Positions 43,687-52,242 of a DNA stretch of 64,000 nucleotides are shown here, in pieces (position 1 is the stretch's first letter; every line of letters begins with the position of its first letter). Origin of the DNA: Agrobacterium larrymoorei (GTDB taxonomy: Bacteria > Pseudomonadota > Alphaproteobacteria > Rhizobiales > Rhizobiaceae); assembly GCF_005145045.1 (NCBI RefSeq), contig NZ_CP039691.1, positions 2,368,001 through 2,432,000 on the forward strand, written 5' to 3'. Position numbers and translations under genes: made by a program. The notes beneath the pieces were generated by a model. That model did no database searches and was not told the origin of the DNA. It saw nothing but the letters and a program-made list of their open reading frames with translations.

Positions 43687-46599
43687 ATGACATATATTAG
43701 CCTCGTGTCGCGCCTTTTCGGACATATTTCAGCGGCGGCACGCTTCACGGTCCTGTTTTTCGTCTGCGTGCTATTCGTCGGGCAGGCTCAGGCCTTCGAG
43801 CCGGTGAAGATTTCGCGCGACGACAATGCGCTGGACCTGACGGCCACGACCGATATCTACGCCAATCAGGGTGAAGCCTTTCAGGTTTCCACTGCCCCCG
43901 GCCCGGATGGTATTCGCCGACGCATCGAAGTGCGGGCGAGTTCGCCTACTCACCAGGGAGACTGGGCTGTTTTTGCGCTCGCCAACGTTTCGGAAGAGCA
44001 GCTCGAGCGCGTTATCGTCGCCCCGCATTTCCGTCTAGTCAATTCGAAGCTTTTCTGGCCGGATCTCGGCTCGCAGCGCATCATTGCGATTACGCCCAGC
44101 GAAGGCTTTGCGCTGGACCGTCAGCCGAGCCCGGATGCGGACGTTTTCCGCATCACGCTCAATCCGGGTGCCGTGATTACCTTCGTTGCGGAGCTTCAGA
44201 CACCGCAGTTGCCGCAGCTCTATCTCTGGGAGCCGGAAGCCTACAAGGATACGATCAACGCGTTTACGCTCTATCGCGGCATCGTGCTGGGTATCGCCGG
44301 TCTTCTCGCGGTTCTTCTGACCATTCTTTTCGTCGTCAAGGGCACCTCGGTTCTGCCAGCTTCGGCAGCACTCGCTTGGGCGGTTCTTGCCTATATCTGC
44401 GTGGATTTCGGCTTCCTCGAGAAACTGATCACCGTCACGTCCAGTGACGAGCGAATGTGGAGGGCGGGCGCCGAAGTGGCGCTCGCCTCCAGCTTCGTGG
44501 TCTTCCTTTTCACCTATCTCAATCTGAACAGGTGGCACGCGCATCTGGGCTATGCGACATTTGCCTGGATCATCGGTCTCGGCGCGCTCTTCGGCGTGGC
44601 GATCTATGATCCCTCCATCGCATCGGGCATTGCGCGCGTCTCCTTCGCCCTGACCGCGACGGCTGGTATCGCGCTCATCGTCTATCTCGGCTTCAACCGT
44701 TATGACCGCGCCATTCTGCTTGTACCCTCCTGGGCGCTCATCCTCGTCTGGCTCTTCGGCGGCTGGCTGACGGTGACCGGGCAGCTGGACAACGACATCG
44801 TGCAACCGGCGCTGGGCGGTGGGCTCGTATTGATCGTGCTTTTGATTGGTTTCACTGTCATTCAGCACGCCTTTGCCGGAAGTGCCTATCAGCAGGGCCT
44901 GTTCTCGGATCTGGAGCGGCAGTCTCTGGCGCTGACCGGCAGCGGCGATACGGTTTGGGATTGGGACGTGACCCGCGACCGCATCGTCACGACACCCGAT
45001 GTCTCCATCAAGCTCGGCCTTCACCCCGGCACCATGCATGGCGCGGCGCGCAACTGGCTGCCCCGTCTGCATCCCGACGACCGGGATCGTTTCAAGGCGA
45101 CGCTCGATGTGCTGCTCGACCACCGCAAAGGCCGTTTGAACCACGAATTCCGCATTCGCGCCGAAGATGGGCATTTCCACTGGCTTCAAATCCGTGCGCG
45201 TCCGGTTCTCGGCTCGAACGGTGAAATCATCCGTTGCGTCGGCACCATAACCGATATCACGGAGCAAAAGAATTCCGTCGAGCGACTGTTGCAGGACGCG
45301 TTGAACGACAATCTGACCGGCCTTCCAAACCGTCAGGTCTTCCTCGACCGTCTGCAATCCATGCTGAACCTCGCGCCCGATGGCGAGAATGTTCGCCCGA
45401 CGGTCATGGCCATCGATATCGACCGTTACAAGCTGGTCAACGATACGCTGGGCATTGCTGCGGGCGACAATATTCTGATCGCGCTGACGCGTCGTCTTCG
45501 CCGTCTGTTGAAGCCGCAGGATACGCTGGCGCGTCTGGGTGGTGACGAGTTCGGCCTGATCCTCGTTTCCGAGCGCGATCCGCAACGCGTTGCCGACTTC
45601 GCGGATGCCGTCAACAAGGCGATCATGGTGCCGATAAATTTCGCCAACCGCGAAATCATCCTCACCGCATCCATCGGCCTCGTCTCATGGATCGACCAGC
45701 AGGAAAGTGCTGCCGGGCTGCTCAGCGACGCGGAACTGGCCATGTACCGGGCGAAACGCGCGGGCGGCAACCGCGTCGAGCCGTTCCGCCCTGCCTTCCG
45801 CACCTCCGGCACCGACCGGCTGCAAATGGAGAGCGACCTGCGCCGCGCCATCGAGCGCAAGGAGCTTTCGCTTGCCTACCAGCCGATCATCAAGCTGGAC
45901 AATGGCGATCTGGCGGGCTTCGAAGCCCTCATGCGCTGGGAGCACCCCAAGCGCGGCAATATTCCGCCAAGCGAATTCATTCCCGTGGCCGAAGCCTCCG
46001 GGCTCATCGAGCCGCTCGGCATGTTTGCGCTGGAGCGTGCGGCGACCGATCTGATGGATTGGCAGCACGCCATCGACAAGCTGCCGATCTTCATCTCCGT
46101 GAATATTTCGAGCGCGCAGTTGCTCAACAACGAACTCTATAACGACGTGCGCAGCATGTTGCAGCGAACGCGATGCAATCCGCAGCAATTGAAGCTGGAG
46201 CTGACCGAATCCATCGTGATGGAAAACCCGGAACAGGCCCGCCTCGTTCTGGCCAAGCTCAAGGATACGGGCTTGAGCCTCGCTCTGGATGACTTCGGCA
46301 CCGGCTATTCGTCGCTTGCTTACCTCACCCGTTTCCCGTTCGACACGATCAAGCTGGACAAGGCGCTGGTGGCCAATACCAGCGACAAGCGCAATGTTCT
46401 GCTGCGCTCCATCATTGCCATGGCGCGTGCGCTTGAAATGCAGGTGGTAGCAGAAGGCATCGAGACGCCGGAGGACGCAACGGAGCTTGCCCGCATGAAC
46501 TGCCATTACGGGCAAAGCTTCCTGTTCGGCACGCCGGACACAGGAGAAGCAGCACTTCGCCTGTTGCGGGAGCGTTTTCAGGTGGTCAAAAGAGCCTGA
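43687..46599 (+). CDS. Membrane-bound DISM-PAS-GGDEF-EAL cyclic-di-GMP protein
   Basis: 970 residues. A signal or first helix near residues 17-36 leads into a periplasmic beta domain (7TMR-DISM extracellular type), about seven membrane helices between residues 195 and 410, then a PAS domain (WDWDVTRDRIVTTP...HFHWLQIRARPVLG), GGDEF at residues 618-622, and an EAL domain with intact EAL at 746-748 and DDFGTGYSS. Both catalytic signatures are intact. The inhibitory RxxD site ahead of GGDEF is altered to KPQD (609-612), so product inhibition may be weak. It overlaps the convergent peptidase gene by 22 bases. Confidence 0.94.
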   Translation: MTYISLVSRLFGHISAAARFTVLFFVCVLFVGQAQAFEPVKISRDDNALDLTATTDIYANQGEAFQVSTAPGPDGIRRRIEVRASSPTHQGDWAVFALANVSEEQLERVIVAPHFRLVNSKLFWPDLGSQRIIAITPSEGFALDRQPSPDADVFRITLNPGAVITFVAELQTPQLPQLYLWEPEAYKDTINAFTLYRGIVLGIAGLLAVLLTILFVVKGTSVLPASAALAWAVLAYICVDFGFLEKLITVTSSDERMWRAGAEVALASSFVVFLFTYLNLNRWHAHLGYATFAWIIGLGALFGVAIYDPSIASGIARVSFALTATAGIALIVYLGFNRYDRAILLVPSWALILVWLFGGWLTVTGQLDNDIVQPALGGGLVLIVLLIGFTVIQHAFAGSAYQQGLFSDLERQSLALTGSGDTVWDWDVTRDRIVTTPDVSIKLGLHPGTMHGAARNWLPRLHPDDRDRFKATLDVLLDHRKGRLNHEFRIRAEDGHFHWLQIRARPVLGSNGEIIRCVGTITDITEQKNSVERLLQDALNDNLTGLPNRQVFLDRLQSMLNLAPDGENVRPTVMAIDIDRYKLVNDTLGIAAGDNILIALTRRLRRLLKPQDTLARLGGDEFGLILVSERDPQRVADFADAVNKAIMVPINFANREIILTASIGLVSWIDQQESAAGLLSDAELAMYRAKRAGGNRVEPFRPAFRTSGTDRLQMESDLRRAIERKELSLAYQPIIKLDNGDLAGFEALMRWEHPKRGNIPPSEFIPVAEASGLIEPLGMFALERAATDLMDWQHAIDKLPIFISVNISSAQLLNNELYNDVRSMLQRTRCNPQQLKLELTESIVMENPEQARLVLAKLKDTGLSLALDDFGTGYSSLAYLTRFPFDTIKLDKALVANTSDKRNVLLRSIIAMARALEMQVVAEGIETPEDATELARMNCHYGQSFLFGTPDTGEAALRLLRERFQVVKRA

Positions 46600-47717
46600 T
46601 CCTGCTCGTTCTGCTGTTGTGGCGCGGGTTGCGGTATAGCGACACCCGCCTGCGCCGCGACGTTTCCATGAACCAGATCATGAATGAACTGCAGCTTGGT
46701 TACCACCGCAGGTGTCAGCACGAAGGGATAGAGATCCGCCTCCCCCATGCTGCGCTGCATGGAGTTCAGCGCTACGCTGAGCGGCACCCAGGCATTGACC
46801 AGACGCTGCGCACTGCGTGCGCGGTACGGGTCGAAAGCCACTTCCGTCGCCATTTCCTCATGGCCTTCCGGCTCGATGGCAATGCCGAAGGCATGGGCCG
46901 TTTCCAGCGTATCGACAATGTGAAGATAATGCGCGAAGCACTCGGCAAAATCTTCCCAAGGGTGCACGGAGGCATAGGAGCTGATGAAGGTTTCCTGCCA
47001 GCCGGGTAGCGGTCCCTGCTCGTAATTGCGCTTCAGCGCCTCGCCGTAATCTTCACGCTCATCGCCGAATACGGCGCGGAAGGGCTCGAAGAGGTTGGCA
47101 TCGCGAACTAGCTTATTCCAGATGAAGTGCCCCACCTCATGGCGGAAATGGCCGAGCATGGTGCGGTATGGCTCGTTCATGTTGGCGCGAACCTGCTCGC
47201 GCGTCACATCATCGGCTTCGGCTGCGCGGATCGCGATCAGTCCTTCGTCGTGACCCGTCATCGCTGGAATGATGGAGCCATCCGGCGCAATCTCATCGAC
47301 GAGGAAGTCGAATACCAGTCCGCCTTGAGGATCGGCATCCCGGTTGGGATGCGGCAGTTTCAGCCGCAGAATGGAATAGAACAGATGCCGCTGCGCCTGA
47401 CTGATCTGCCGCCACTGCTCGATGCCTTCCTGCGTGTTCACATCAGGCACGAGACGGTTGTGGCTGCAAGCCGGGCAAAACGGGCTTTCGCTTTCCGCCG
47501 GAACGGCCCAGTTGCAGATATCATTCACCTCATTGGCGCAGAAACGAACCTTCCTGTCCGGCTTGGCCACAAGCTGCCATTCCGGCTCGCCCGCAGGATC
47601 GAGCGCTTCCATGGACAGCGTTTCCGGCAGGAAAGCGAGCCTGTGGCCGCAACGCACGCAGGAACGGTTATCAAAATGTACGGGCTGCCCGCAGGCAGCA
47701 CACGAAAAGAGTTGCAT
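46578..47717 (-). CDS. Zinc-ribbon putative metallopeptidase
   Basis: 379 residues. The N-terminus is a zinc ribbon: CAACG and CVRCG spaced by 13 residues, then a second Cys set (VRFCANEVNDICNW and FCPACSHNRL). The middle holds HExxH as HEVGH at residues 193-197, followed by HPWEDFAECFAHYLHIVDTLETA. This is the architecture of the family annotated as putative zinc-binding peptidases of unknown function. A low-complexity Gln/Pro tail ends it. It overlaps the tail of the cyclic-di-GMP gene by 22 bases. Confidence 0.85.
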   Translation of the reverse strand: MQLFSCAACGQPVHFDNRSCVRCGHRLAFLPETLSMEALDPAGEPEWQLVAKPDRKVRFCANEVNDICNWAVPAESESPFCPACSHNRLVPDVNTQEGIEQWRQISQAQRHLFYSILRLKLPHPNRDADPQGGLVFDFLVDEIAPDGSIIPAMTGHDEGLIAIRAAEADDVTREQVRANMNEPYRTMLGHFRHEVGHFIWNKLVRDANLFEPFRAVFGDEREDYGEALKRNYEQGPLPGWQETFISSYASVHPWEDFAECFAHYLHIVDTLETAHAFGIAIEPEGHEEMATEVAFDPYRARSAQRLVNAWVPLSVALNSMQRSMGEADLYPFVLTPAVVTKLQFIHDLVHGNVAAQAGVAIPQPAPQQQNEQDQALLTT

Positions 47718-47765
47718 GGGTTTCTCCGGGCATGAAGATGGTACGGGAACGGGCAGATACAGAAA

Positions 47766-47825
47766 GAGCGCATGTGCTGTTTATGAACACACGCGCTCCT
47801 CGAACCTCCAGCTGGGGTGGAGGTT
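47766..47825. terminator. Two stacked hairpins after csbD
   Basis: An 8-bp perfect stem (aacctcca / tggaggtt, 47803-47825) lies 9 bases past the CsbD stop. A second stem of 11 bp with one mismatch (47766-47798) follows, with a short TTTC on the minus strand. They are probably the end of the csbD transcript. Confidence 0.6.
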
Positions 47826-47834
47826 GCCGGTCAA

Positions 47835-48026
47835 TTACATACGGTCAACGGCGCCCTTTACGGCATCCTTGGCCTTGCCAACGCTGGACTGAACCTTGCC
47901 CTTGGTTTCCTGAGCGGCGCCTTCTGCGCGCATACGGTCGTTACCGGTGGCAGAACCAACGCTCTGCTTGACCTTGCCGGCGACTTCGTTGGCCTTACCA
48001 GCGATCTTGTCGGATGTGCTACCCAT
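47835..48026 (-). CDS. CsbD-family stress protein
   Basis: 63 residues, rich in Lys/Ala/Gly and low in hydrophobic residues: [20 protein letters not shown], then [21 protein letters not shown]. This is the CsbD-like helical repeat. Such proteins are abundant under general stress and carry no known catalytic function. Short single gene with its own upstream gap. Confidence 0.9.
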   Translation of the reverse strand: MGSTSDKIAGKANEVAGKVKQSVGSATGNDRMRAEGAAQETKGKVQSSVGKAKDAVKGAVDRM

Positions 48027-48119
48027 TGCATTTCTCCCTAGTTTCAGGCCAGTCTCGGTGCTGGCAACCGGCTAGAAAACGTAACGGGTAAATTTTTGTT
48101 CCGCTAAATTTGTGCGTTC

Positions 48120-48725
48120 TCACGCATGTCCCGCTTCGGCGGAAAGCATGCGAGGATCAACACCCATAAGCGCAAGCGCGCGCTCATATTTGTCATCCAG
48201 CGAGCGGTCGAAAATAAGCTCTTCGGATGCGGGGCAGTTTAGCCAGCCATTATTGGCAATCTCGTTTTCAAGCTGACCGGCGGACCATCCGGCATAACCC
48301 AGCAGCATGGTGGCGCGGTGCGGCATGCGGCCATTGGAGATGGCGCGCACGATGTCGAGCGTTGCCGTCAAGGAGATGTCATCGCTGACCGGGATGCTGG
48401 ATTCGCTCGAATAATCATCCGAATGCAGCACGAAGCCCCTGCCCGCCTCAACCGGACCGCCGAACTGGATGGGAAATTCCCGCGTGCGGTTAGGCAGCAT
48501 GATGGCGTCATTGCTGTCCATGATTTTCAGATGCAGAAGGACGTCGGTGAAGGTAATCTGCTGAGGGCGGTTGATGATGAAGCCCATCGCGCCTGCCTGC
48601 GAATGGGCGCAGATATAGATGACGGAACGTTCGAAGGCGCTATTGTCCAGCCCCGGCATGGCGATCAGAAACTGGCCATCCAGGAAGCCGCGTTCTTTCT
48701 TGTCCATAAGGGTCGAAAAAGTCAC
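48120..48725 (-). CDS. AlgH/UPF0301 family protein
   Basis: 201 residues from GTG 48725, chosen for GGGAGG 6 bases ahead; the frame continues 14 codons further and an ATG lies 6 codons inside. Family text is clear: [48 protein letters not shown], and [16 protein letters not shown]. The molecular role of AlgH proteins is not settled; some influence alginate or virulence gene expression. Divergent from the DsbD-N-like gene with 156 bases between. Confidence 0.9.
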   Translation of the reverse strand: MTFSTLMDKKERGFLDGQFLIAMPGLDNSAFERSVIYICAHSQAGAMGFIINRPQQITFTDVLLHLKIMDSNDAIMLPNRTREFPIQFGGPVEAGRGFVLHSDDYSSESSIPVSDDISLTATLDIVRAISNGRMPHRATMLLGYAGWSAGQLENEIANNGWLNCPASEELIFDRSLDDKYERALALMGVDPRMLSAEAGHA

Positions 48726-48881
48726 CAGCGCCTCCCGTTGCCGCGCGGCTTTTAGAAGCCGCCGCATCTGGTTTCGTCATTCGTTAAGGATGCGGCATAG
48801 TTGACGATCAATCAACCGAAAATGATGAATGAGACAAAATCGTAACTGGTCGGCCCCGGTCTGTTGCGCTAGACGAATAGT

Positions 48882-49721
48882 ATGATAGCTCAGTTTTTCT
48901 CCGCAAGCCGCATCATTCCTGCAGCACTCGCCATGGTTCTGGCCGTCCTTTCCGGCACGCAGAGCGCCAAAGCAGATACCACCGAATGGGCCACCAGCGA
49001 GGGCGGGCGCATGCGCGTCATCAGCCTTCCGCCGGATGCCAGCGGACGGATCGACGCGGTTTTGCAGATCGACCTCAAGCCCGGCTGGATCACCTACTGG
49101 CGTGAACCGGGAGAAGCGGGCATTCCGCCGCAAATCAAACCCGATGCGGCTGGCATCAGCCTCTCCTCCATGTCGTTTCCGGTTCCCAAGCTGATCAAGA
49201 ATGACGACATCACCGACATTGGATACGACCAGCCGGTGAACTTTCCCTTCACGCTTCAGGTGGACGCCGGGAACGGTGACGATGCAAAACTGAACGCCTT
49301 CATCGGCGTATGCCTCAACATCTGCATTCCATTCGAGGCGAGCTTCGATCTTCGCAGAAACGCAGCGGCGACGGACGAGGAAATGGCGTTCGTCAAGGCA
49401 AGCAGCGCCATACTGCCCGAACAGGCATCCGATGATTTCAGGGTTCAGAACTTCCACATCACGCCAGACAAGACCCTGCTCGGCGTGGAGCTGCGACTGC
49501 CCGAAGACGCCCCTAAGGACGTCGATATCTACGTCGCCGGACCATCTGGCTACGCCTATTTCGAACCGCAGAATCTGGTTCGCGACAAGCGGAAGCTCTC
49601 CTTCTACATGAACATCAAAGGCCTGCCGAAGAGCTACAATCCAAAGGGCCAAACCTGGCACATACTGGTTAAATCCGGCGAAAGGGCCATGGAAGCACCG
49701 CTCGATTTTCCGGCGCAATAA
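48882..49721 (+). CDS. Periplasmic DsbD N-terminal-domain-like protein
   Basis: 279 residues with a Sec signal (IIPAALAMVLAVLSGTQSAKA). The mature protein matches the N-terminal immunoglobulin-like domain of DsbD (DKPGWITYWREPGEAGIPP-type text with VCLNICIPFEASFDL). Two cysteines in CLNIC could form the redox pair; the membrane and thioredoxin parts of DsbD are absent. It may accept electrons from a CcdA/DsbD-like partner encoded elsewhere. It precedes a peroxiredoxin gene, but a terminator lies between. Confidence 0.8.
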   Translation: MIAQFFSASRIIPAALAMVLAVLSGTQSAKADTTEWATSEGGRMRVISLPPDASGRIDAVLQIDLKPGWITYWREPGEAGIPPQIKPDAAGISLSSMSFPVPKLIKNDDITDIGYDQPVNFPFTLQVDAGNGDDAKLNAFIGVCLNICIPFEASFDLRRNAAATDEEMAFVKASSAILPEQASDDFRVQNFHITPDKTLLGVELRLPEDAPKDVDIYVAGPSGYAYFEPQNLVRDKRKLSFYMNIKGLPKSYNPKGQTWHILVKSGERAMEAPLDFPAQ

Positions 49722-49738
49722 CGGGGCGGAAGGGTCGG

Positions 49739-49760
49739 AAAACGGTCTTCCCGTTTTTTT
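49739..49760 (+). terminator. Terminator after the DsbD-N-like gene
   Basis: Seven-bp stem aaaacgg / ccgtttt with a 5-base loop tcttc, ending in seven T, 17 bases after the stop codon. Confidence 0.85.
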
Positions 49761-49829
49761 CTCTTCACCCTCATTCTTTTTCTGGAAATGCACTATAGTC
49801 GCCCCGTCATTGCCACAGGAGCGATATTC

Positions 49830-50315
49830 ATGACCATCAAAATCGGCGCCAAGCTGCCCTCCGCCACCTTCAAGGAAAAGACTGCGGACGGCCCTGTCGA
49901 AACGACGACCGACCAGCTTTTCAGCGGTAAGAAGGTTGTCGTCTTTGCGGTTCCGGGCGCGTTCACGCCCACCTGCTCTTTGAACCACCTTCCCGGCTAT
50001 CTGGAAAACCGTGACGCCATTCTCTCGCGCGGTGTGGACGATATTGCCGTCGTCGCTGTCAATGACTGGCACGTCATGGGCGCTTGGGCGCAGTCTTCGG
50101 GCGGCCAGGGTAAAATCCACTTCCTCGCAGACTGGGACGCATCCTTCACCAAGGCGCTCGGCCTCGATGCCGACCTGTCCGCCGGTGGCCTCGGCGTGCG
50201 CTCCAAGCGTTACTCGATGCTGGTAGACGATGGCGTCGTCAAGTCGCTGAACATCGAAGAGAACCCAGGCCAGGCAACCGTTTCCTCGGCTGCGACGATG
50301 ATCGAGCAACTCTGA
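49830..50315 (+). CDS. Atypical 2-Cys/1-Cys peroxiredoxin (Prx5/AhpE-like)
   Basis: 161 residues. It reduces hydroperoxides. The peroxidatic Cys49 is in VPGAFTPTCSLNHLPGY. Conserved FLADWDASFTKALGL and SKRYSMLVDDG segments mark the Prx5 group. No second Cys is visible, so it probably works as a 1-Cys enzyme with glutathione or glutaredoxin. ATG 49830 has AGGAG 8 bases before it; the frame extends 14 codons upstream. Single gene between two terminators. Confidence 0.93.
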   Translation: MTIKIGAKLPSATFKEKTADGPVETTTDQLFSGKKVVVFAVPGAFTPTCSLNHLPGYLENRDAILSRGVDDIAVVAVNDWHVMGAWAQSSGGQGKIHFLADWDASFTKALGLDADLSAGGLGVRSKRYSMLVDDGVVKSLNIEENPGQATVSSAATMIEQL

Positions 50316-50352
50316 TACGCAGTTCACCGTCTCGCGTTCAACGCTATTTTAG

Positions 50353-50383
50353 AAAGGCCCGTTGTCATTGCAGCGGGCCTTTT
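50353..50383 (+). terminator. Terminator of the peroxiredoxin gene
   Basis: Nine-bp stem aaaggcccg / cgggccttt with a 12-base loop, then one more T, 37 bases after the stop codon. Confidence 0.85.
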
Positions 50384-50452
50384 CCGTTGCCGTCGCCCTA
50401 TCGTTCAACGCATGGACGAAGCCAAATCCCTTGCCATTCTTCCGCCTTATTT

Positions 50453-50479
50453 GTTATATCATTACAGTAATTGTATAAC
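50453..50479. promoter_or_regulatory. Zur-like operator dyad of the metal importer
   Basis: A 27-base dyad: gttata ... tataac outer arms and attac-a-gtaat inside, with 11 of 13 positions in each half matching. It lies 17 bases before the small ORF and 136 bases before the ATPase start. AT-rich palindromes of the form GTTATA...TATAAC are typical of alphaproteobacterial Zur sites, so zinc-dependent repression is likely, but the regulator is not encoded here. Confidence 0.75.
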
Positions 50480-50496
50480 ATAAATGTGAGCGCGCC

Positions 50497-50619
50497 ATGT
50501 TGCGTTTTTTCGGCCTTCCTCAGTTGCTAAGATACTCAGCGGCGCATCGTCTGGTTCTGACTATCCTCATTCTTCTGCCCCTTTGGCTGCTGATCCTCTG
50601 GGCGGTGACACTCTCATGA
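50497..50619 (+). CDS. 40-residue single-pass membrane ORF coupled to the ABC ATPase gene
   Basis: A frame from ATG 50497 to TGA 50619 encodes 40 residues: a basic N-terminus (MLRFFGLPQLLRYSAAHR) and one hydrophobic helix (LVLTILILLPLWLLILWAV). Its stop overlaps the ATPase start by four bases (ATGA), and it lies downstream of the Zur-like dyad. That placement suggests a real small membrane subunit or a coupling leader for the importer. No strong ribosome site precedes it (GAGCGCGCC). Confidence 0.55.
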   Translation: MLRFFGLPQLLRYSAAHRLVLTILILLPLWLLILWAVTLS

Positions 50620-51359
50620 CCGGTCAAACAATCCTGCGTTTTGAGAACCTAACCGTTGCCTATGATCGGCATCCTGCGGTGCATCACATCTCGGGCGAAT
50701 TCCACAGCGGAAGCCTGACTGCGATTACGGGGCCGAATGGCGCGGGCAAATCGACGCTGCTGAAAACCATCATCGGGGAACTGCGCGCCACCGAGGGCCG
50801 GGTCGTTCACGGGCTTAAGCGCACCGACTTCGGTTATCTGCCGCAAGCAGCCGATATCAACCGCCGTTTCCCGATCTCCGTTCTCGACACGGTGCTTCTC
50901 GGTGCATGGAAGATTGCGGGCGCATTCGGTCGCATCGGTAAGGATGAGACTGTCAGCGCAAGACAGGCACTGGCTGCCGTCGGTCTCGAAGGGTTCGAAA
51001 AGCGGCCAATCGGTTCGCTTTCTGCTGGCCAGTTTCAGCGCGTGCTGTTCGCCCGGTTGCTGGTGCAGGATGCGAAGGTCATTCTGCTGGATGAACCTTT
51101 CACCGCCATTGATGCGAGAACGACGCGTGATCTGCTCGACATCGTAGCCCGCTGGCATGGCGAGGGACGAACTGTGGTGGCGGTGCTGCATGATTTCGAT
51201 CAGGTGCGCGCGCACTTTCCCCAAACCCTGCTGATTGCCCGCGAACTGGTTGGCTGGGGCACGACGGAGCACATCATGTCGCCCGCCAACCTGCTGCGTG
51301 CCCGCGCCATGGCGGAGCGGTGGGATGAGATGAGCGAAATTTGCGAGCCTGCGGCATGA
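50616..51359 (+). CDS. Zn/Mn-type ABC transporter ATPase
   Basis: 247 residues from ATG 50616. Walker A is GPNGAGKSTLL, the ABC signature is LSAGQFQRVLFARLL, Walker B is VILLDEPFTAID, and the switch His is in VVAVLHDFDQV. It belongs to the ZnuC/TroB/AztA cluster-9 importers. Upstream dyad and downstream permease and binding protein make a complete ATPase-permease-binding protein system. Its stop overlaps the permease ATG by four bases. The metal (Zn or Mn) cannot be read from the sequence; the Zur-like site favours zinc. Confidence 0.93.
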   Translation: MTGQTILRFENLTVAYDRHPAVHHISGEFHSGSLTAITGPNGAGKSTLLKTIIGELRATEGRVVHGLKRTDFGYLPQAADINRRFPISVLDTVLLGAWKIAGAFGRIGKDETVSARQALAAVGLEGFEKRPIGSLSAGQFQRVLFARLLVQDAKVILLDEPFTAIDARTTRDLLDIVARWHGEGRTVVAVLHDFDQVRAHFPQTLLIARELVGWGTTEHIMSPANLLRARAMAERWDEMSEICEPAA

Positions 51360-52228
51360 CGGCCTATGATCTTTTCATCGCGCCGTTTCAGGATTACGGC
51401 TTCATGCGCCGCGCGCTGGTCGCGTGCCTGTGCCTTTCCGTCGGCGCAAGCCCTATCGGCGTTCTGCTTGCCCTGCGGCGGATGAGCCTGATGGGCGATG
51501 CGTTGAGCCACGCCATTCTTCCCGGTGCGGCCATCGGCTATCTGATCGCCGGTTCGCTCTCGCTCACCGCCATGGGTCTCGGCGGTCTCGTCGCAGGCCT
51601 GTCTGTCGCGCTTTTATCCGGCATCGTCAGCCGCATCACGCCACTTCAGGAGGATGCGAGCTTTGCGAGCTTCTATCTCGCTTCCCTTGCAATCGGCGTG
51701 TTGATCGTTTCCCTGCACGGTTCGAATGTCGATCTTCTGCATGTGCTTTTCGGCACCATTCTCGCCATCGATCCGCCAGCGCTTTACCAGATCGGCGCGA
51801 TCACATCGCTGACCCTCATCGTTATGGCCTTCATCTACCGTCCGCTGGTCACGGAATGCTTCGATCCCGGCTTTCTGCGTGCCGTGGGCGGGCGCGGCCC
51901 GATCTACCATGTCGCCTTTCTGCTTCTCGTCGTCATCAACCTCGTTGCGAGCTTTCAGGCACTGGGCACTCTCATGGCCGTGGGCCTGATGATGCTGCCT
52001 GCCGCAATCGCGCAGCTTTGGGCGCGCAGCCTGCCTGCCATGCTGGTGCTGGCCTCGGTAAGTGCCGCTGCCTCTGGCTATATCGGGCTTGTCGCGTCCT
52101 ACCATCTGGAAACTGCTTCCGGACCCACCATCATCATCGCCGCAACCTGCATTTATGGCTTCTCCATTCTGGTGGCGCCTGCGGGGCTTGCTGGCCGCTA
52201 TTTCACCCGCCCTCACTTGAAGGCCTAA
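51356..52228 (+). CDS. Zn/Mn-type ABC transporter permease
   Basis: 290 residues with eight to nine membrane helices of the ABC-3 (ZnuB/TroC) family: GVLLALRRMSLMGDALSHAILPGAAIGYL is the classic segment, and ALGTLMAVGLMMLPAAIAQLWARSL a later one. It forms the inner-membrane channel for the divalent metal handed over by the binding protein encoded next. The ATG at 51356 overlaps the ATPase stop (ATGA). The next gene starts 14 bases after its stop with a clear AGGAG. Confidence 0.93.
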   Translation: MTAYDLFIAPFQDYGFMRRALVACLCLSVGASPIGVLLALRRMSLMGDALSHAILPGAAIGYLIAGSLSLTAMGLGGLVAGLSVALLSGIVSRITPLQEDASFASFYLASLAIGVLIVSLHGSNVDLLHVLFGTILAIDPPALYQIGAITSLTLIVMAFIYRPLVTECFDPGFLRAVGGRGPIYHVAFLLLVVINLVASFQALGTLMAVGLMMLPAAIAQLWARSLPAMLVLASVSAAASGYIGLVASYHLETASGPTIIIAATCIYGFSILVAPAGLAGRYFTRPHLKA

Positions 52229-52242
52229 TCAGGAGACTGCCG

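Noticed and set aside
48777..50327. 516-codon minus-strand frame opposite the DsbD-N-like and peroxiredoxin genes
   Set aside because: It runs antisense through two good genes and a terminator.
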